Of a DNA stretch of 32,622 nt, positions 13,744 through 23,521 are shown piece by piece. Position numbers and translations under genes: made by a program. The first letter of the stretch is position 1. Every line of letters begins with the position of its first letter. The notes beneath the pieces were generated by a model. The model saw only the letters and a list, made by a program, of their open reading frames with translations, made no database searches and had not been told where the DNA came from. The stretch comes from Clostridiaceae bacterium (GTDB taxonomy: Bacteria; Bacillota; Clostridia; DSM-8532): assembly GCA_012521705.1 (NCBI GenBank), contig JAAYLX010000019.1, positions 1 to 32,622 of the forward strand, read 5' to 3'.

Positions 13744-16700
13744 TTATGATTGCAAAACCCTTATTTTATCCTGTCCTACAAGATTTGTAAGTTCTGAAAC
13801 CAATTCGTCGCATATCCCGGTATTAAATTTCATAGACGGTTTTTCAGCGCTGTCCACATAGACCAAAACTCTGTCAAAACCTTCGAAATATTGTAATAAT
13901 GCCAATGCGGCAGTTCTCTTGTTTTCAGGAATAGTTTCATCAAATAAAACTTTAATTATGCTTTTTTTGTTGTCATAAGCCGCTTTATAATTATCCGGCG
14001 TCTCCTGGACAGAATTATTTCCCATACCCTCCGCGCCGCTTAATTCCTGACTGGCAGAAGACAGAGGAATAATCTTGTTGGCAAGTAGTTTGGGGCTCTC
14101 ATCTTCTTTTACAGAGATGTTCCCCTGTATGACTACAGGATTGTCCACAAACAGCATGCGACCCGAAGTCTCATAAATTTTTGGGAAAACAATAACTTCA
14201 AGCTGTCCGTAAAGGTCTTCCACCGTTACAAAAGCCATCATCTTGTTGTTCTTGGTACTGATTGTCTTTATGTCGGCAATAATACCCGCAATTCTGGCAA
14301 ACTGGCCGTCTTTTATTCTTGAGTCAATTGAAGTTCCGTCTTCGGGCAACTCAAAATCATTTGAATAAACAGTAACTATATCCTTTATTATATCCTGGTA
14401 TTCATCCAGCGGATGGCCGGAAATATACAGACCCATTGTCTCCTTTTCCATGGCAAGCAGAAGCTTTGAGTCATATTCTTCAATATCCGGCCAGTAATGG
14501 TTTACGGAATGGTCGGTTTCTGCCGTATCAAAGAGTGACAACTGGCCTGTCATAAGGGTTTTCCGCTTTTGGGCTATTCGTTCCATGATTTTTTCAAAGC
14601 CTGCAATCAACTGGGATCTGTAAACTCCGAACAAATCAAAAGCGCCGCATTTAATAAGGCTCTCAACAGTCCTTTTATTAAGTTCTTTTCCGTCAAGGCG
14701 CTCGCAGAAATCAATAAAGCTTTTGAACCGTCCGTTTTTGTTTCTTTCCTGGATAATATTGTCCACAACGGTACTTCCCACATGCTTTATCGCGAATAAA
14801 CCGAATCTGATGGAACCGTTCTTTACTGAGAAAGAGCTTTCACTCTCGTTAATATCAGGCGGAAGAACCTTTATGCCCATTTTCTTGCATTCAAGAACAT
14901 ACTGGCTCACTTTTCCCAGACTACCCATAAAACTGTTTAATAACGCAGCCATAAACTCAACGGGATAATGATATTTGAGCCATGCAGTCTGGTAACCAAC
15001 GTATGCGTATGCAGCCGCATGGGATTTATTGAATGCATAACTTGCAAAGTCCATCATCTCATCAAATATTCTGTTGGCAGCGGCTTCAGATACTCCTTTT
15101 CTGATGGCGCCGGGTATAACCACCTGCCCTTTTTCGTCTATGGAGCCATATATGAAATTCTGCCTTTCGGCGTCCATTACGTCCTTCTTCTTCTTGGACA
15201 TGGCTCTTCTGACCAGGTCACTTCGTCCCAGAGAATAACCGCCCAGATCCCTGAAAATCTGCATTACTTGTTCCTGGTAAATCATGCACCCGTAGGTGAC
15301 ATTTAAAATAGGCTCAAGATGCGGAGTGATATAGGTGATATTCTCCGGATTCTTTTTGTTATGAATATACCTTGGAATCTGGTCCATAGGCCCCGGTCTG
15401 TAAAGTGAAATACCTGCAATAAGATCCTCAAGATGGCTGGGCTGAAGGTCTTTCATAAAAGCAGTCATGCCCTGGCTTTCAAGCTGGAATACACCTGCCG
15501 TTTCACCACGGCAAATCATATCGTAAACATTCTTATCTTCATAATCAATATTGTCTATGTCAATATTGATTCCCCGGGATTTCTTAACCAACTCAACGGT
15601 ATCCTTGATTACTGTAATTGTGCGAAGACCCAGAAAATCCATTTTCAGCATTCCCAGCTCTTCCAGAGTGGTCATGGGAAACTGTGTAGAAATAAGGTCG
15701 TCATTCCTGTACAAAGGCACAAAATTAGTAATTGGTTCACTGGAAATAACAACTCCGGCGGCATGGGTGGAAGCATGCCTTGGCATTCCCTCAAGAGTTT
15801 TGGCAGTATCAAGAAGTTCTCTGATATTGGGGTCGGAATTGTACAGATTCTTAAGGTCAGGGCTTATCTCAATGGCCTGTTCAATGGTTATATGATGCCC
15901 CTGGGTCATGGGTATGAGCTTTGCAATCTTATCAACTTCATGGTATGGTATGCCAAGCACACGGCCAACGTCTCTTACTGCAGCCCTGGCTGCCATGGTT
16001 CCAAAAGTGATAATCTGGGCGACCCTGTCTTCCCCGTATTTATGTATTACATAATCAATTACTTCCTGTCTGCGCTCATAACAAAAATCAATGTCAATAT
16101 CGGGCATTGAAATACGTTCGGGATTTAAAAATCTTTCAAACAGGAGGTTGTATTTGATTGGGTCCACATTGGTGATTCCAAGACAATATGAAACCATGCT
16201 ACCTGCGGCGGAACCCCTACCCGGTCCAACCATGATGCCATTGTCTCTGGCGTACTTTATAAAATCCCAGACAATCAAAAAGTAGTCAACATAACCCATG
16301 TTACGGATTACTGAAAGCTCGTAATAAAGTCGTTCAAGAAGTTTCTCATCAGTGCCGTACCTTTTGGCAAAGCCTTGTAAACATTGTTCCTTCAAGTATT
16401 CAAATGAATCTATGTTATCGGGAACTTCAAATTTTGGAAGATGCAGTTTTCCAAACTTAATTTCCACATTGCACTGTTCTGCTACGCGAACCGTGTTGAG
16501 AAGCGCTTCCGGATATGCTTTGAAATGCTCCCACATTTCTTCCTGGCTTTTAAGATATAACTCATCGGATTCAAAAATTAGTCTGTCGGGATCATCTATG
16601 GTCTTTCCTGTCTGAATACAAATTAGTATTTCCTGAGCTTTTACGTCTTCTTTGTATATATAATGGACGTCGTTGGTTGCAATTAGCGGAATCCCTGTTT

Positions 16701-17286
16701 CTTTGGACAGATTAACTATTCCCTCGTTGACAATCTTCTGTTCGGGAATATTGTTATACTGCATTTCAAGGTAGAAATTTCCCTGCCCCATGATGTTATT
16801 GAGTTTAAGGGCAAGCTCTTTGGCACCTTCATAATCACGGTTCATAAGCCTTTGAGGAATCTCCCCCGCAAGGCATGAGCTAAGAGCAATAAGTCCTTCA
16901 TGGTATTGTTCCAAAAGATTATAATCTATACGCGGTTTATAATAAAAGCCTTCGGTATAAGCCATGGAAACAAGCTTCATAAGATTCTGATAGCCTTTAT
17001 TGTCCTTGGCAAGCAGAATCAGATGCCCCTGTTCGGCGTCTGCCTTGGGTTCCTTGTCCTTAATACTTCTGGAAGCTGTATAAACTTCACAACCCAAAAT
17101 AGGCTTTATACCTTCTTTTTTGCAGGCTTTATAAAAGTCTATCACACCATGCATTGCGCCATGGTCGGTAATGGCAAGGCTGTGCATATTAAGTTCTTTA
17201 GCCCTCTTAATAAGCGGCTCAATCCTGCATGCCCCATCAAGAAGGCTGTATTCTGTGTGTAGATGAAGATGTACAAAATCTTTCAA
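13744..17286 (-). CDS. dnaE: DNA polymerase III subunit alpha (DnaE type)
   Basis: This 1180-residue C-family replicative polymerase has an N-terminal PHP domain (HLHLHTEYSLLDGACRI near residue 5; TDHGAMHG; metal ligands apparently retained), the palm with PDIDIDF near residue 400 carrying two catalytic aspartates and KMDFLGLRTI near 560 carrying the third, fingers with GRGSAAGSMVSYCLGIT, tandem helix-hairpin-helix, and an OB fold near 990-1040 (ARIAGIIADIKTI). Length and order fit DnaE rather than PolC, since there is no inserted exonuclease. In Firmicutes DnaE extends primers before PolC takes over. The start is TTG 17286 with GAGG 7 nt upstream; the nearby ATG is out of frame. It appears to be alone on its transcript. 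Confidence 0.97.
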   Translation of the reverse strand: MKDFVHLHLHTEYSLLDGACRIEPLIKRAKELNMHSLAITDHGAMHGVIDFYKACKKEGIKPILGCEVYTASRSIKDKEPKADAEQGHLILLAKDNKGYQNLMKLVSMAYTEGFYYKPRIDYNLLEQYHEGLIALSSCLAGEIPQRLMNRDYEGAKELALKLNNIMGQGNFYLEMQYNNIPEQKIVNEGIVNLSKETGIPLIATNDVHYIYKEDVKAQEILICIQTGKTIDDPDRLIFESDELYLKSQEEMWEHFKAYPEALLNTVRVAEQCNVEIKFGKLHLPKFEVPDNIDSFEYLKEQCLQGFAKRYGTDEKLLERLYYELSVIRNMGYVDYFLIVWDFIKYARDNGIMVGPGRGSAAGSMVSYCLGITNVDPIKYNLLFERFLNPERISMPDIDIDFCYERRQEVIDYVIHKYGEDRVAQIITFGTMAARAAVRDVGRVLGIPYHEVDKIAKLIPMTQGHHITIEQAIEISPDLKNLYNSDPNIRELLDTAKTLEGMPRHASTHAAGVVISSEPITNFVPLYRNDDLISTQFPMTTLEELGMLKMDFLGLRTITVIKDTVELVKKSRGINIDIDNIDYEDKNVYDMICRGETAGVFQLESQGMTAFMKDLQPSHLEDLIAGISLYRPGPMDQIPRYIHNKKNPENITYITPHLEPILNVTYGCMIYQEQVMQIFRDLGGYSLGRSDLVRRAMSKKKKDVMDAERQNFIYGSIDEKGQVVIPGAIRKGVSEAAANRIFDEMMDFASYAFNKSHAAAYAYVGYQTAWLKYHYPVEFMAALLNSFMGSLGKVSQYVLECKKMGIKVLPPDINESESSFSVKNGSIRFGLFAIKHVGSTVVDNIIQERNKNGRFKSFIDFCERLDGKELNKRTVESLIKCGAFDLFGVYRSQLIAGFEKIMERIAQKRKTLMTGQLSLFDTAETDHSVNHYWPDIEEYDSKLLLAMEKETMGLYISGHPLDEYQDIIKDIVTVYSNDFELPEDGTSIDSRIKDGQFARIAGIIADIKTISTKNNKMMAFVTVEDLYGQLEVIVFPKIYETSGRMLFVDNPVVIQGNISVKEDESPKLLANKIIPLSSASQELSGAEGMGNNSVQETPDNYKAAYDNKKSIIKVLFDETIPENKRTAALALLQYFEGFDRVLVYVDSAEKPSMKFNTGICDELVSELTNLVGQDKIRVLQS

Positions 17287-17375
17287 ATCATTACCTCATA
17301 AACGAACATTTTTTCTTTTATTTTATCATAAATTGGAGTATGAATTAACATTGTTTGTATTCGTTACACAAAAGT

Positions 17376-17400
17376 AAAAAAGGGATAACACCCATTTTTT
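17376..17400 (-). terminator. Possible weak terminator after the folate cyclo-ligase gene
   Basis: AAAAAAGGG (17376-17384) faces CCCATTTTTT (17391-17400) around a 6-nt loop. On the minus strand GGG/CCC is followed by TTTTTT. The GC core is only 3 bp, so efficiency would be low. It lies 38 bp past the stop. Confidence 0.4.
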
Positions 17401-17437
17401 AATAATATTTCAGCATGTTCCAGTGAACAGAAAAGGC

Positions 17438-18001
17438 TCAAAATACGAAGAACTCATCTTCAGTAATCAGTGCTTTTAGTTTTTTGTCATGGGCATCCGC
17501 AGGAATGGAATCGAATATCTGAAAACTATAGGCAACACCTATGGTGAATACTCTGTCACTGCACCTTGAAAGAAAGCGGTCATAATAACCCTTTCCGTGG
17601 CCAAGCCTGTTTCCGGAAAGATCAAAGGCAACTCCCGGGACAAGTATGACGTCTATCTCATCAGGATTTACAGGAGAAACCGACTTTTCAGGTTCAGCTA
17701 TCCCAAAGTGGCCGGAAACAAGACCATTCTCAATATCATTGACCTTAACGGCATCCATATATTTGCTGTCGGTAACTCTTGGTATACACAATTCCTTACC
17801 TTGGTCCAGAACCCATTTGTTGAACGAAAGAACGTCTGCTTCATTTCCATAAGGCATGTATGACATTATGGTTTTGCTGCTTTTAATAATTTCAAGGCTT
17901 TTTAATTTTTCTGTTATTAAACCGGATGCCAAAACTCTATTTTTAACGGAAATATTCTTTCGCATTTCCAAAGCTTTGCTTCTTAATTCCCTCTTGTCCA
18001 T
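17438..18001 (-). CDS. 5-formyltetrahydrofolate cyclo-ligase
   Basis: This 187-residue cytoplasmic enzyme converts 5-formyl-THF to 5,10-methenyl-THF with ATP, returning a storage folate to one-carbon metabolism. The C-terminal signature LGHGKGYYDRFLSR, with the preceding DVILVPGVAFDLSGNR, is diagnostic. The N-terminal KRELRSKALEMRKNI is the usual start. Length matches YgfA/YqgN-type proteins. I chose ATG 18001, with AGAGGT 6 nt upstream, over the longer open frame to 18028. The minus-strand zinc-ribbon gene upstream ends in a hairpin, so this gene needs its own promoter or read-through. Confidence 0.93.
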   Translation of the reverse strand: MDKRELRSKALEMRKNISVKNRVLASGLITEKLKSLEIIKSSKTIMSYMPYGNEADVLSFNKWVLDQGKELCIPRVTDSKYMDAVKVNDIENGLVSGHFGIAEPEKSVSPVNPDEIDVILVPGVAFDLSGNRLGHGKGYYDRFLSRCSDRVFTIGVAYSFQIFDSIPADAHDKKLKALITEDEFFVF

Positions 18002-18036
18002 AACAGTACCTCTAAGGTGTAAGTTCAAAATTTACT

Positions 18037-18068
18037 TCGGAAAAAGAAAAAGCGACCTTGAAGGCCGC
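18037..18068 (-). terminator. Terminator of the zinc-ribbon gene
   Basis: On the minus strand GCGGCC-TTCAA-GGTCGC (18068-18052) forms a 6-bp stem with one G-U pair, followed by TTTTTCTTTTTCC. It lies 17 bp past the zinc-ribbon stop and just ahead of the folate cyclo-ligase ribosome site. Confidence 0.75.
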
Positions 18069-18084
18069 CGAAAGAAAGTCTGTA

Positions 18085-18429
18085 TTATTCTTTTACCTTA
18101 GCACCACATTTTGAACAGAATGTTACGTCCTTTGCAAGTTCTGCGTTGCAGTTAGGACATAATGTTGCGTTTTTGAGTTCAAGGACTTTTGCGCTAAGTT
18201 CCTCGATTTTTGCATTGATTTCTTTTATTTCTGCACAGAGTTCGTCATTAACTGTGCTTTCGCCGGCAACATAATTATTGTAAACATGTTCACCAATTTT
18301 CTGGTAGAGTTCTTTAATTTTGTCCTTTTCGGTAGCAATCTGAGAATTCAGCTTGGTAACTTCAATTACATCCTTACTCTTGTCAGCAATACTTTTTCCG
18401 AACTTTTTTACTTCATCTAAAAATGCCAT
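18085..18429 (-). CDS. Coiled-coil protein with C-terminal zinc ribbon
   Basis: This 114-residue protein is mostly helical. Residues 1-25 are an amphipathic Lys-rich helix (FLDEVKKFGKSIADKSKD), residues 30-85 a coiled coil with leucine/isoleucine heptads, and the end has CPNC...FCSKCG, a four-cysteine zinc ribbon of the type often attached to small envelope or regulatory proteins in clostridia. No membrane segment or enzyme motif is visible. ATG 18429 has AAGGAGG about 9 nt upstream, a strong site. It has its own terminator and sits between the U32 gene and the folate gene without obvious functional link. Function unknown. Confidence 0.75.
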   Translation of the reverse strand: MAFLDEVKKFGKSIADKSKDVIEVTKLNSQIATEKDKIKELYQKIGEHVYNNYVAGESTVNDELCAEIKEINAKIEELSAKVLELKNATLCPNCNAELAKDVTFCSKCGAKVKE

Positions 18430-18527
18430 GAATATAACCTCCTTATTATAGGTTTAACGACATTATTAAGTCTGCCCTATTGATATTTATAATACCACAG
18501 CTTTTTGTGCTGTAACATTAAAAATCT

Positions 18528-19760
18528 CTAATCATTGCTTTTTCTCAATAAGGAGTGTACGGGCAATTCATCCATTGGAATTCTGACTTCCATCTGCGGA
18601 TGTGGAGCTGTTTCGATAATATTTCCCTCAGCATCAAACATCCGGGTGACAACAAAATCAAATGAATCACCTTCCGGAGGCAAAACTTCCACCCTGTCCC
18701 CGGTATTAAACTTATTGCGCTGCTCAACAATAATATGTTTGTTTTCCGGATCGTATCCTTTTATGATCCCTATAAAGGAATAGCTTCTCAAGTATGAGCT
18801 GGTTCCGTAATTATGATCGTTGTCATTGGGTTTGCCAAAGAAAAATCCTGTGGTAAAATCCCTGTTACTTACCTTTGTAATCTCTTCATACCATTTTTCA
18901 TTAAATTTGAATTCAGTACCGGCTTTTTTAGCTTCATAATAAGCGTCAATTGCGTCCCTGTATGCTTTTACAACTGTCGCCACATAGAATGAACTCTTAA
19001 CCCGGCCTTCAATCTTAAAGCTGACAATGCCGCTGTTAATGAGTTCGGGTATATGACGTATCATGCACAGGTCTTTAGAGTTGAATATAAAAGTACCACG
19101 TTCACTTTCTTCAATCGGGAAATATTCTCCTGGCCTCTTTTCTTCCACAAGATGATATTTCCAGCGGCAAGGCTGGGCGCAGTCGCCTTTATTGGCATTT
19201 CTTCCGGTCATGAAATTACTCAGCAGGCACCTTCCCGAATAAGACATGCACATTGCTCCGTGGACAAAGGCTTCCAGTTCCATATCCTCCGGAATCCCCG
19301 CTCTTATTTCACGTATTTCCTTTAAAGATAGTTCCCTGGCCAAAACAACACGGGAAGCGCCAATACTGTGCCAGAAATTAACCGTGCTTGTATTGGTCAC
19401 ATTAGCCTGTGTGCTTACATGAATATCAAGCTGTGGAGCGGTTTTCTTTACCATAGTGAAAAGTCCCGGGTCGGACACAATTACCGCATCTATTCCCGTA
19501 GCAACAGCCTTTTTAAGAAAATCTTCCGCATTATTAAAATCCTCATTATGAGGGATTATATTCATTGTCAGGTATACTTTTCTGCCTCTTTCATGGGCAA
19601 ACCTTACACCTTCCTCCATTTCCTCAAAAGAAAAATTATCCGAAGCCGTCCTGAGCCCGAATTCTTTTCCGGCAAGGTAAACAGCATCAGCTCCGTATAA
19701 TATTGCCATTTTAAGCTTTTCCAGATTTCCAGCAGGAGCAAGAAGTTCAACTTTTTTCAT
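18528..19760 (-). CDS. U32-family protein, probable prephenate-dependent tRNA uridine 5-hydroxylase (TrhP-like)
   Basis: This 410-residue U32 'peptidase' homologue has the start ELLAPAGNLEKLKMAILYGADAVYLAGKEFGLR and the diagnostic core EAFVHGAMCMSYSGRCLLSN continuing to KGDCAQPCRW. Cys171, Cys178, Cys194 and Cys198 are the likely Fe-S ligands. Despite the name, close family members (E. coli TrhP; B. subtilis YrrN/YrrO) hydroxylate U34 of tRNA, using prephenate. The adjacent, overlapping SAM methyltransferase fits the next step (5-methoxyuridine). ATG 19760 overlaps that gene's end by 14 bp, and its ribosome site (AAAGGTGAC) lies inside it. Only one U32 gene is present here, as in E. coli, whereas B. 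subtilis has two. A protease role is the less likely alternative. Confidence 0.85.
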   Translation of the reverse strand: MKKVELLAPAGNLEKLKMAILYGADAVYLAGKEFGLRTASDNFSFEEMEEGVRFAHERGRKVYLTMNIIPHNEDFNNAEDFLKKAVATGIDAVIVSDPGLFTMVKKTAPQLDIHVSTQANVTNTSTVNFWHSIGASRVVLARELSLKEIREIRAGIPEDMELEAFVHGAMCMSYSGRCLLSNFMTGRNANKGDCAQPCRWKYHLVEEKRPGEYFPIEESERGTFIFNSKDLCMIRHIPELINSGIVSFKIEGRVKSSFYVATVVKAYRDAIDAYYEAKKAGTEFKFNEKWYEEITKVSNRDFTTGFFFGKPNDNDHNYGTSSYLRSYSFIGIIKGYDPENKHIIVEQRNKFNTGDRVEVLPPEGDSFDFVVTRMFDAEGNIIETAPHPQMEVRIPMDELPVHSLLRKSND

Positions 19761-20412
19761 TTATGTCACCTTTCTTATATGAAACAGCCAATCCGTCACC
19801 AATTGGTATTACAGATGTTTCAAGTCTTTCGTCATTGCAGATTTTATTCAAATACTCCCTGAGATTAACTGTAATAGTTCTGTGTTTGTGGGGTACAGTT
19901 CCTTCACATGCCACAAGGCCTTTGTACAGTACATTGTCTGAAATGAGAAGCCCACCTGGCCTCAACAATCTTAACGCATGTTCCAGATACTCTAAATACT
20001 GGCCTTTTGCTGCATCAAGGAAAATCAAATCAAATGTTGAAGTAAGGCACTGCATAATTTCAAGGGCGTCGCCCAATAGAATTCTGATACGGTTCTCGTA
20101 TCCCACTTCCCTTATATTGTTATTGGCTATAGTTGCCATATCTTCATCAATCTCAATAGTATCTATTACAGCATCGGGATATGCCTGCGCCATTACTATC
20201 GATGAGTAACCAATAGCTGTTCCCGCCTCTAAAATTCTGACCGGCTTGTGGAGTTTTACAAGTACTTTCAAAAGGGCCGCGGTTTCCGGAGAGACTATGG
20301 GAACATGGTTTTCGCGGGCATACTCCCGCATAGTTTTTAAAAGCCCGGTTTCCGGTTTGAGAACTTTTTCTATAAAGGTATCAATCTCCGGATAACGTAT
20401 TTTATCCTCCAC
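19747..20412 (-). CDS. SAM-dependent O-methyltransferase (TrmR/YrrM-like)
   Basis: This 221-residue class I methyltransferase of the O-methyltransferase 3 family has ILEAGTAIGYSSIVMAQA (SAM-binding loop), the acidic IDTIEIDED, and FIFLDAAKGQY-type LIFLDAAKGQYLEYLEHAL with the DxxK metal/catalytic signature, then LISDNVLYKG. The B. subtilis neighbour and homologue YrrM (TrmR) methylates 5-hydroxyuridine-34 of tRNA to 5-methoxyuridine. The order mltG-this gene-U32 is the same as yrrL-yrrM-yrrNO, which supports that role over a catechol-type substrate. The start is GTG 20412, with GGGGG about 9 nt upstream; no better in-frame start is present. It overlaps the U32 gene by 14 bp. Confidence 0.88.
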   Translation of the reverse strand: MEDKIRYPEIDTFIEKVLKPETGLLKTMREYARENHVPIVSPETAALLKVLVKLHKPVRILEAGTAIGYSSIVMAQAYPDAVIDTIEIDEDMATIANNNIREVGYENRIRILLGDALEIMQCLTSTFDLIFLDAAKGQYLEYLEHALRLLRPGGLLISDNVLYKGLVACEGTVPHKHRTITVNLREYLNKICNDERLETSVIPIGDGLAVSYKKGDINEKS

Positions 20413-20471
20413 TTTTTATATCCCCCATTTATTCTCTGTAACTCTTAAGTAAAATTCTATCGTATTTTAAG

Positions 20472-20497
20472 AAAGGGCGGAACATCGTCCACCCTTT
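20472..20497. other. Hairpin between mltG and trmR-like genes
   Basis: AAAGGGCGGA (20472-20481) pairs with TCCACCCTTT (20488-20497), 10 bp with one G-U pair and a 6-nt loop. On the minus strand it is followed by CTTAAAAT, without a real T-run. It may be a partial terminator or processing site inside the typA-mltG-trmR-U32 transcript. Confidence 0.45.
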
Positions 20498-20559
20498 AAT
20501 TCTTTAATTCACATATATCCGAAAGCATATAATTTACTTCCGGCACAATAACTATTAAA

Positions 20560-21711
20560 CTACTCCATACCCCTCACGCCGTATTTCTTCTGATCAGCCA
20601 AATGCTTTTCATAGGTCTTGTTGTAAATGTTGGTTCCGTCCGGAGCTGCAAAGAAGTAGTAATAGTCTGTCTTTTCCGGGTAAAGAGCAGCTTCTATTGC
20701 ATCCTTCCTGGGTGAACATATTGGTCCGGGAGGAAGGCCTTTATGGATATAGGTGTTATATGGATGATCAATCTGAAGGTCCTTTTCAAGCACAGATGTT
20801 ATGCGGCCAAGGCCTTCATAAACCCTTGCGTACTGCACGGTGGCATCTGACTGAAGGAGCTGTAAGTCTTCGCTCTTCAACCTGTTATGGAATACACTTG
20901 AAATTTTCTTGAAGTCTGCAGGATAAAGAGCTTCCATTTCAATAAGGGATGCCAGAGTAACAACTTCATCAACAGTCATTCCAAGCTCTTTTGCCCTGTC
21001 GTAATATTCCTGGGTAAATACACGATTGAATTCGTCAAGCATTCTTTTTATCAGGTCTTCTTCAGTCCACCCCTCATCCATCTTATATGTGTCTGGATAA
21101 AGGTACCCTTCAAGTGGATACTTCCGGCTTTCGGTAGCTTCTAAGCCTTCAAGGAACTGGTATTGACTTAAAGTCTTGCTTGCGATATTTAAGAATTTAC
21201 CTTTGTCAATGTATCCCTGGCTTTCAAGAATCTCAGCTGTTTCCAGAAGAGTCTTGCCCTCAGGAATCATAATGTCCACGGTAGGATTCTTGAGCGGTTC
21301 TCCGCTCAACCTGACCATGAGGGCATAATAATTCATATCCTTGGTAATAATGAATTTTCCGGCTTTGTATGCATTGTCAAAACCCAAAAACTTGGACATT
21401 ATTCTGTAGATGAATGTATTTTTAATAAAGCCCTCATCTTTGAGTTTATTGGCAATGTCGGTAGTTCTTGAGCCAGACGGTATTGTAAAAACAAATCCGT
21501 CCTGTTCAGTCAGCACTTTTTCCGACTGGACTATACCTTCAACAATATAGCGGTACCCATACAGAGCCGATGTCATAAAGACAATTATACAAATGAGTAT
21601 TAAAATCAGTATTTTTAAAAAGATATAGCGCTTCTTTTTCGGCCTTTTTTTGGCTTTCGGCTTATTAATTATAGTTTGTTCCTGGGTCTTGTTCCTATTT
21701 TCTTGCACCAC
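20560..21711 (-). CDS. mltG: Endolytic murein transglycosylase MltG (YceG-like)
   Basis: This 383-residue enzyme cleaves nascent glycan strands at the membrane and helps set their length. A Lys-rich cytoplasmic head (residues 1-28) precedes a membrane helix (about 30-52). A LysM-like subdomain follows, then the YceG core with [27 protein letters not shown], where the first Glu of SLIEMEA corresponds to the catalytic Glu218 of E. coli MltG. Late blocks [30 protein letters not shown] and [11 protein letters not shown] are family signatures. The GTG 21711 start lies inside the end of typA (17-bp overlap), with AGGTGAG upstream, so it is translationally coupled. It is followed by the trmR-like gene after 147 bp. 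Confidence 0.95.
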   Translation of the reverse strand: MVQENRNKTQEQTIINKPKAKKRPKKKRYIFLKILILILICIIVFMTSALYGYRYIVEGIVQSEKVLTEQDGFVFTIPSGSRTTDIANKLKDEGFIKNTFIYRIMSKFLGFDNAYKAGKFIITKDMNYYALMVRLSGEPLKNPTVDIMIPEGKTLLETAEILESQGYIDKGKFLNIASKTLSQYQFLEGLEATESRKYPLEGYLYPDTYKMDEGWTEEDLIKRMLDEFNRVFTQEYYDRAKELGMTVDEVVTLASLIEMEALYPADFKKISSVFHNRLKSEDLQLLQSDATVQYARVYEGLGRITSVLEKDLQIDHPYNTYIHKGLPPGPICSPRKDAIEAALYPEKTDYYYFFAAPDGTNIYNKTYEKHLADQKKYGVRGME

Positions 21712-23521
21712 TTCTCACCTTTGCCCTCTGCTCAGTATTAAGAATCTTCTTACGAAGACGTATGGATGCAGGTGTAACCTCGACCAGTTCGTCATCTTCA
21801 ATAAATTCAAGGCATTGTTCGAGGCTTAAAATTCTGGGTGGAACCAGTTTGAGAGCCTCATCAGAACCGGCAGCGCGCATATTGGTAACATGTTTTTTCT
21901 TGCAGACATTAATTACAACGTCTTCATTCCGGGAACTTTCCCCGACAATCATACCTTCATAAACTGCAACACCTGGCCCAATAAACAGGCTTCCTCGATC
22001 CTGAGCATGGTATAATCCATAGGTTACTGACTCTCCGTCTTCCCAAGCAACAAGGGCGCCGCGATTTCTGCCTTTGATTTCACCCTTGTAAGGTTCATAA
22101 CCATGGAAAACATGATTCATTATACCATTTCCTCTCGTATCAGTCAAAAACTCAGACCGATAACCAATAAGCCCTCTTGCAGGCACTTTGAAGTCCAGTC
22201 TTACATAACCGTTTGTAGCGCTGCTCATGTTAACCATTTCTGCCTTCCTGGGACCAAGCTTTTCTATTACATTTCCTACGTATTCCTCAGGAACATCTAT
22301 TACCAGGTACTCTATAGGCTCATAAACCTGCCCGTCACGATTTATGGTAATAACTTCAGGTTTTGAAACCTGGAATTCGTAACCTTCTCTTCTCATAGTC
22401 TCAATAAGTATTGCAAGATGCAATTCTCCACGTCCGGATACCTTGTATGAATCAGGCGAATCGGTTTCTTCCACTCTCATACTGACATTTGTCTCGACTT
22501 CTTTGAAAAGCCTGTTTCTCAAATGACGTGAAGTGACATATGTCCCTTCTTTCCCGGCAAACGGGCTGTTATTAACCATGAAATACATGGAAATTGTGGG
22601 CTCATCTATTTCCACAAAAGGCAGTGGTTCCGGGAAATCCTTATCACATACTGTTTCACCTATGGTAATGTCAGGTATTCCGGAAACGGCGATAATATCA
22701 CCTATTGTCGCCATTTCAATATCAGTTCGCTTAAGGCCCTGGAAGTTTTGCAGGGATGATACTTTAACAAGCTGGGTACTTCCATCCCGTTTGCATATAA
22801 CAGCCTGCTGGTCTTTCCTTATTGTGCCCCTTTCCACTCGTCCGATTGCAATTCGCCCAATATAATCATCATAATCCAGACTGGATATAAGAAGCTGCAT
22901 TGGTGCATCCGGATCGCCTTCGGGTGCAGGGATATGGTCCAGAATTGTCTGGAACAGCGGCTTAAGATCTTCCGATTCGTCAGAGAGACTGAGTTTTGCA
23001 TATCCATCCCTTGCTGATGCGTATACTACCGGAAACTCAAGAAGGTCATCATCTGCACCAAGCTCAATAAATAGATCCAGTATTTCATCTATGACCTCAA
23101 CGGGGCGCGCATCTTTCCTGTCTATTTTATTGATTACAACAATTGGCTTAAGTTTTAATGAAAGTGCCTTTCTGAGTACGAACCTGGTTTGGGGCATAAC
23201 ACCCTCATAGGCATCTGCCAATAATAGGACACCGTCAACCATTTTAAGTATACGTTCCACTTCACCGCCAAAATCCGCATGACCGGGAGTATCAACAATG
23301 TTTATCCTCGTGTCGTTGTACATGATTGCAGTGTTTTTGGACATTATTGTGATGCCTTTTTCCCTTTCAAGGTCGTTGGAGTCCATAACCCTCTCGACAA
23401 CTCTTTCGTTACTTCTGAAGATGCCGCTCTGTTTAAGCATTGCATCAACCAGTGTAGTCTTTCCATGGTCTACATGTGCGATAATTGCTACGTTTCTTAT
23501 CTCGTTTCTTGTTTTTTTCAC
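21695..23521 (-). CDS. typA: Ribosome-associated GTPase TypA/BipA
   Basis: This 608-residue translational GTPase is related to EF-G and LepA and binds the ribosome, especially in stress and cold. G1 [10 protein letters not shown] (residues 14-23), the switch region [12 protein letters not shown]3 [16 protein letters not shown], and G4 NKIDR are all present. The EF-G-like domains II, III and V follow, and the TypA-specific C-terminal domain contains [17 protein letters not shown] and [14 protein letters not shown]. Length is normal. The start is GTG 23521, with AGGTGAT about 5 nt upstream. It is the first gene of a four-gene unit on the minus strand (typA, mltG, trmR-like, U32). Confidence 0.97.
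   Translation of the reverse strand: MKKTRNEIRNVAIIAHVDHGKTTLVDAMLKQSGIFRSNERVVERVMDSNDLEREKGITIMSKNTAIMYNDTRINIVDTPGHADFGGEVERILKMVDGVLLLADAYEGVMPQTRFVLRKALSLKLKPIVVINKIDRKDARPVEVIDEILDLFIELGADDDLLEFPVVYASARDGYAKLSLSDESEDLKPLFQTILDHIPAPEGDPDAPMQLLISSLDYDDYIGRIAIGRVERGTIRKDQQAVICKRDGSTQLVKVSSLQNFQGLKRTDIEMATIGDIIAVSGIPDITIGETVCDKDFPEPLPFVEIDEPTISMYFMVNNSPFAGKEGTYVTSRHLRNRLFKEVETNVSMRVEETDSPDSYKVSGRGELHLAILIETMRREGYEFQVSKPEVITINRDGQVYEPIEYLVIDVPEEYVGNVIEKLGPRKAEMVNMSSATNGYVRLDFKVPARGLIGYRSEFLTDTRGNGIMNHVFHGYEPYKGEIKGRNRGALVAWEDGESVTYGLYHAQDRGSLFIGPGVAVYEGMIVGESSRNEDVVINVCKKKHVTNMRAAGSDEALKLVPPRILSLEQCLEFIEDDELVEVTPASIRLRKKILNTEQRAKVRSGARK

Noticed and set aside
18528..19760. Annotation of the U32 protein as a collagenase-like protease
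   Set aside because: The Fe-S cysteine pattern and overlap with a TrmR-like methyltransferase favour the tRNA hydroxylase branch; no protease active site is visible.
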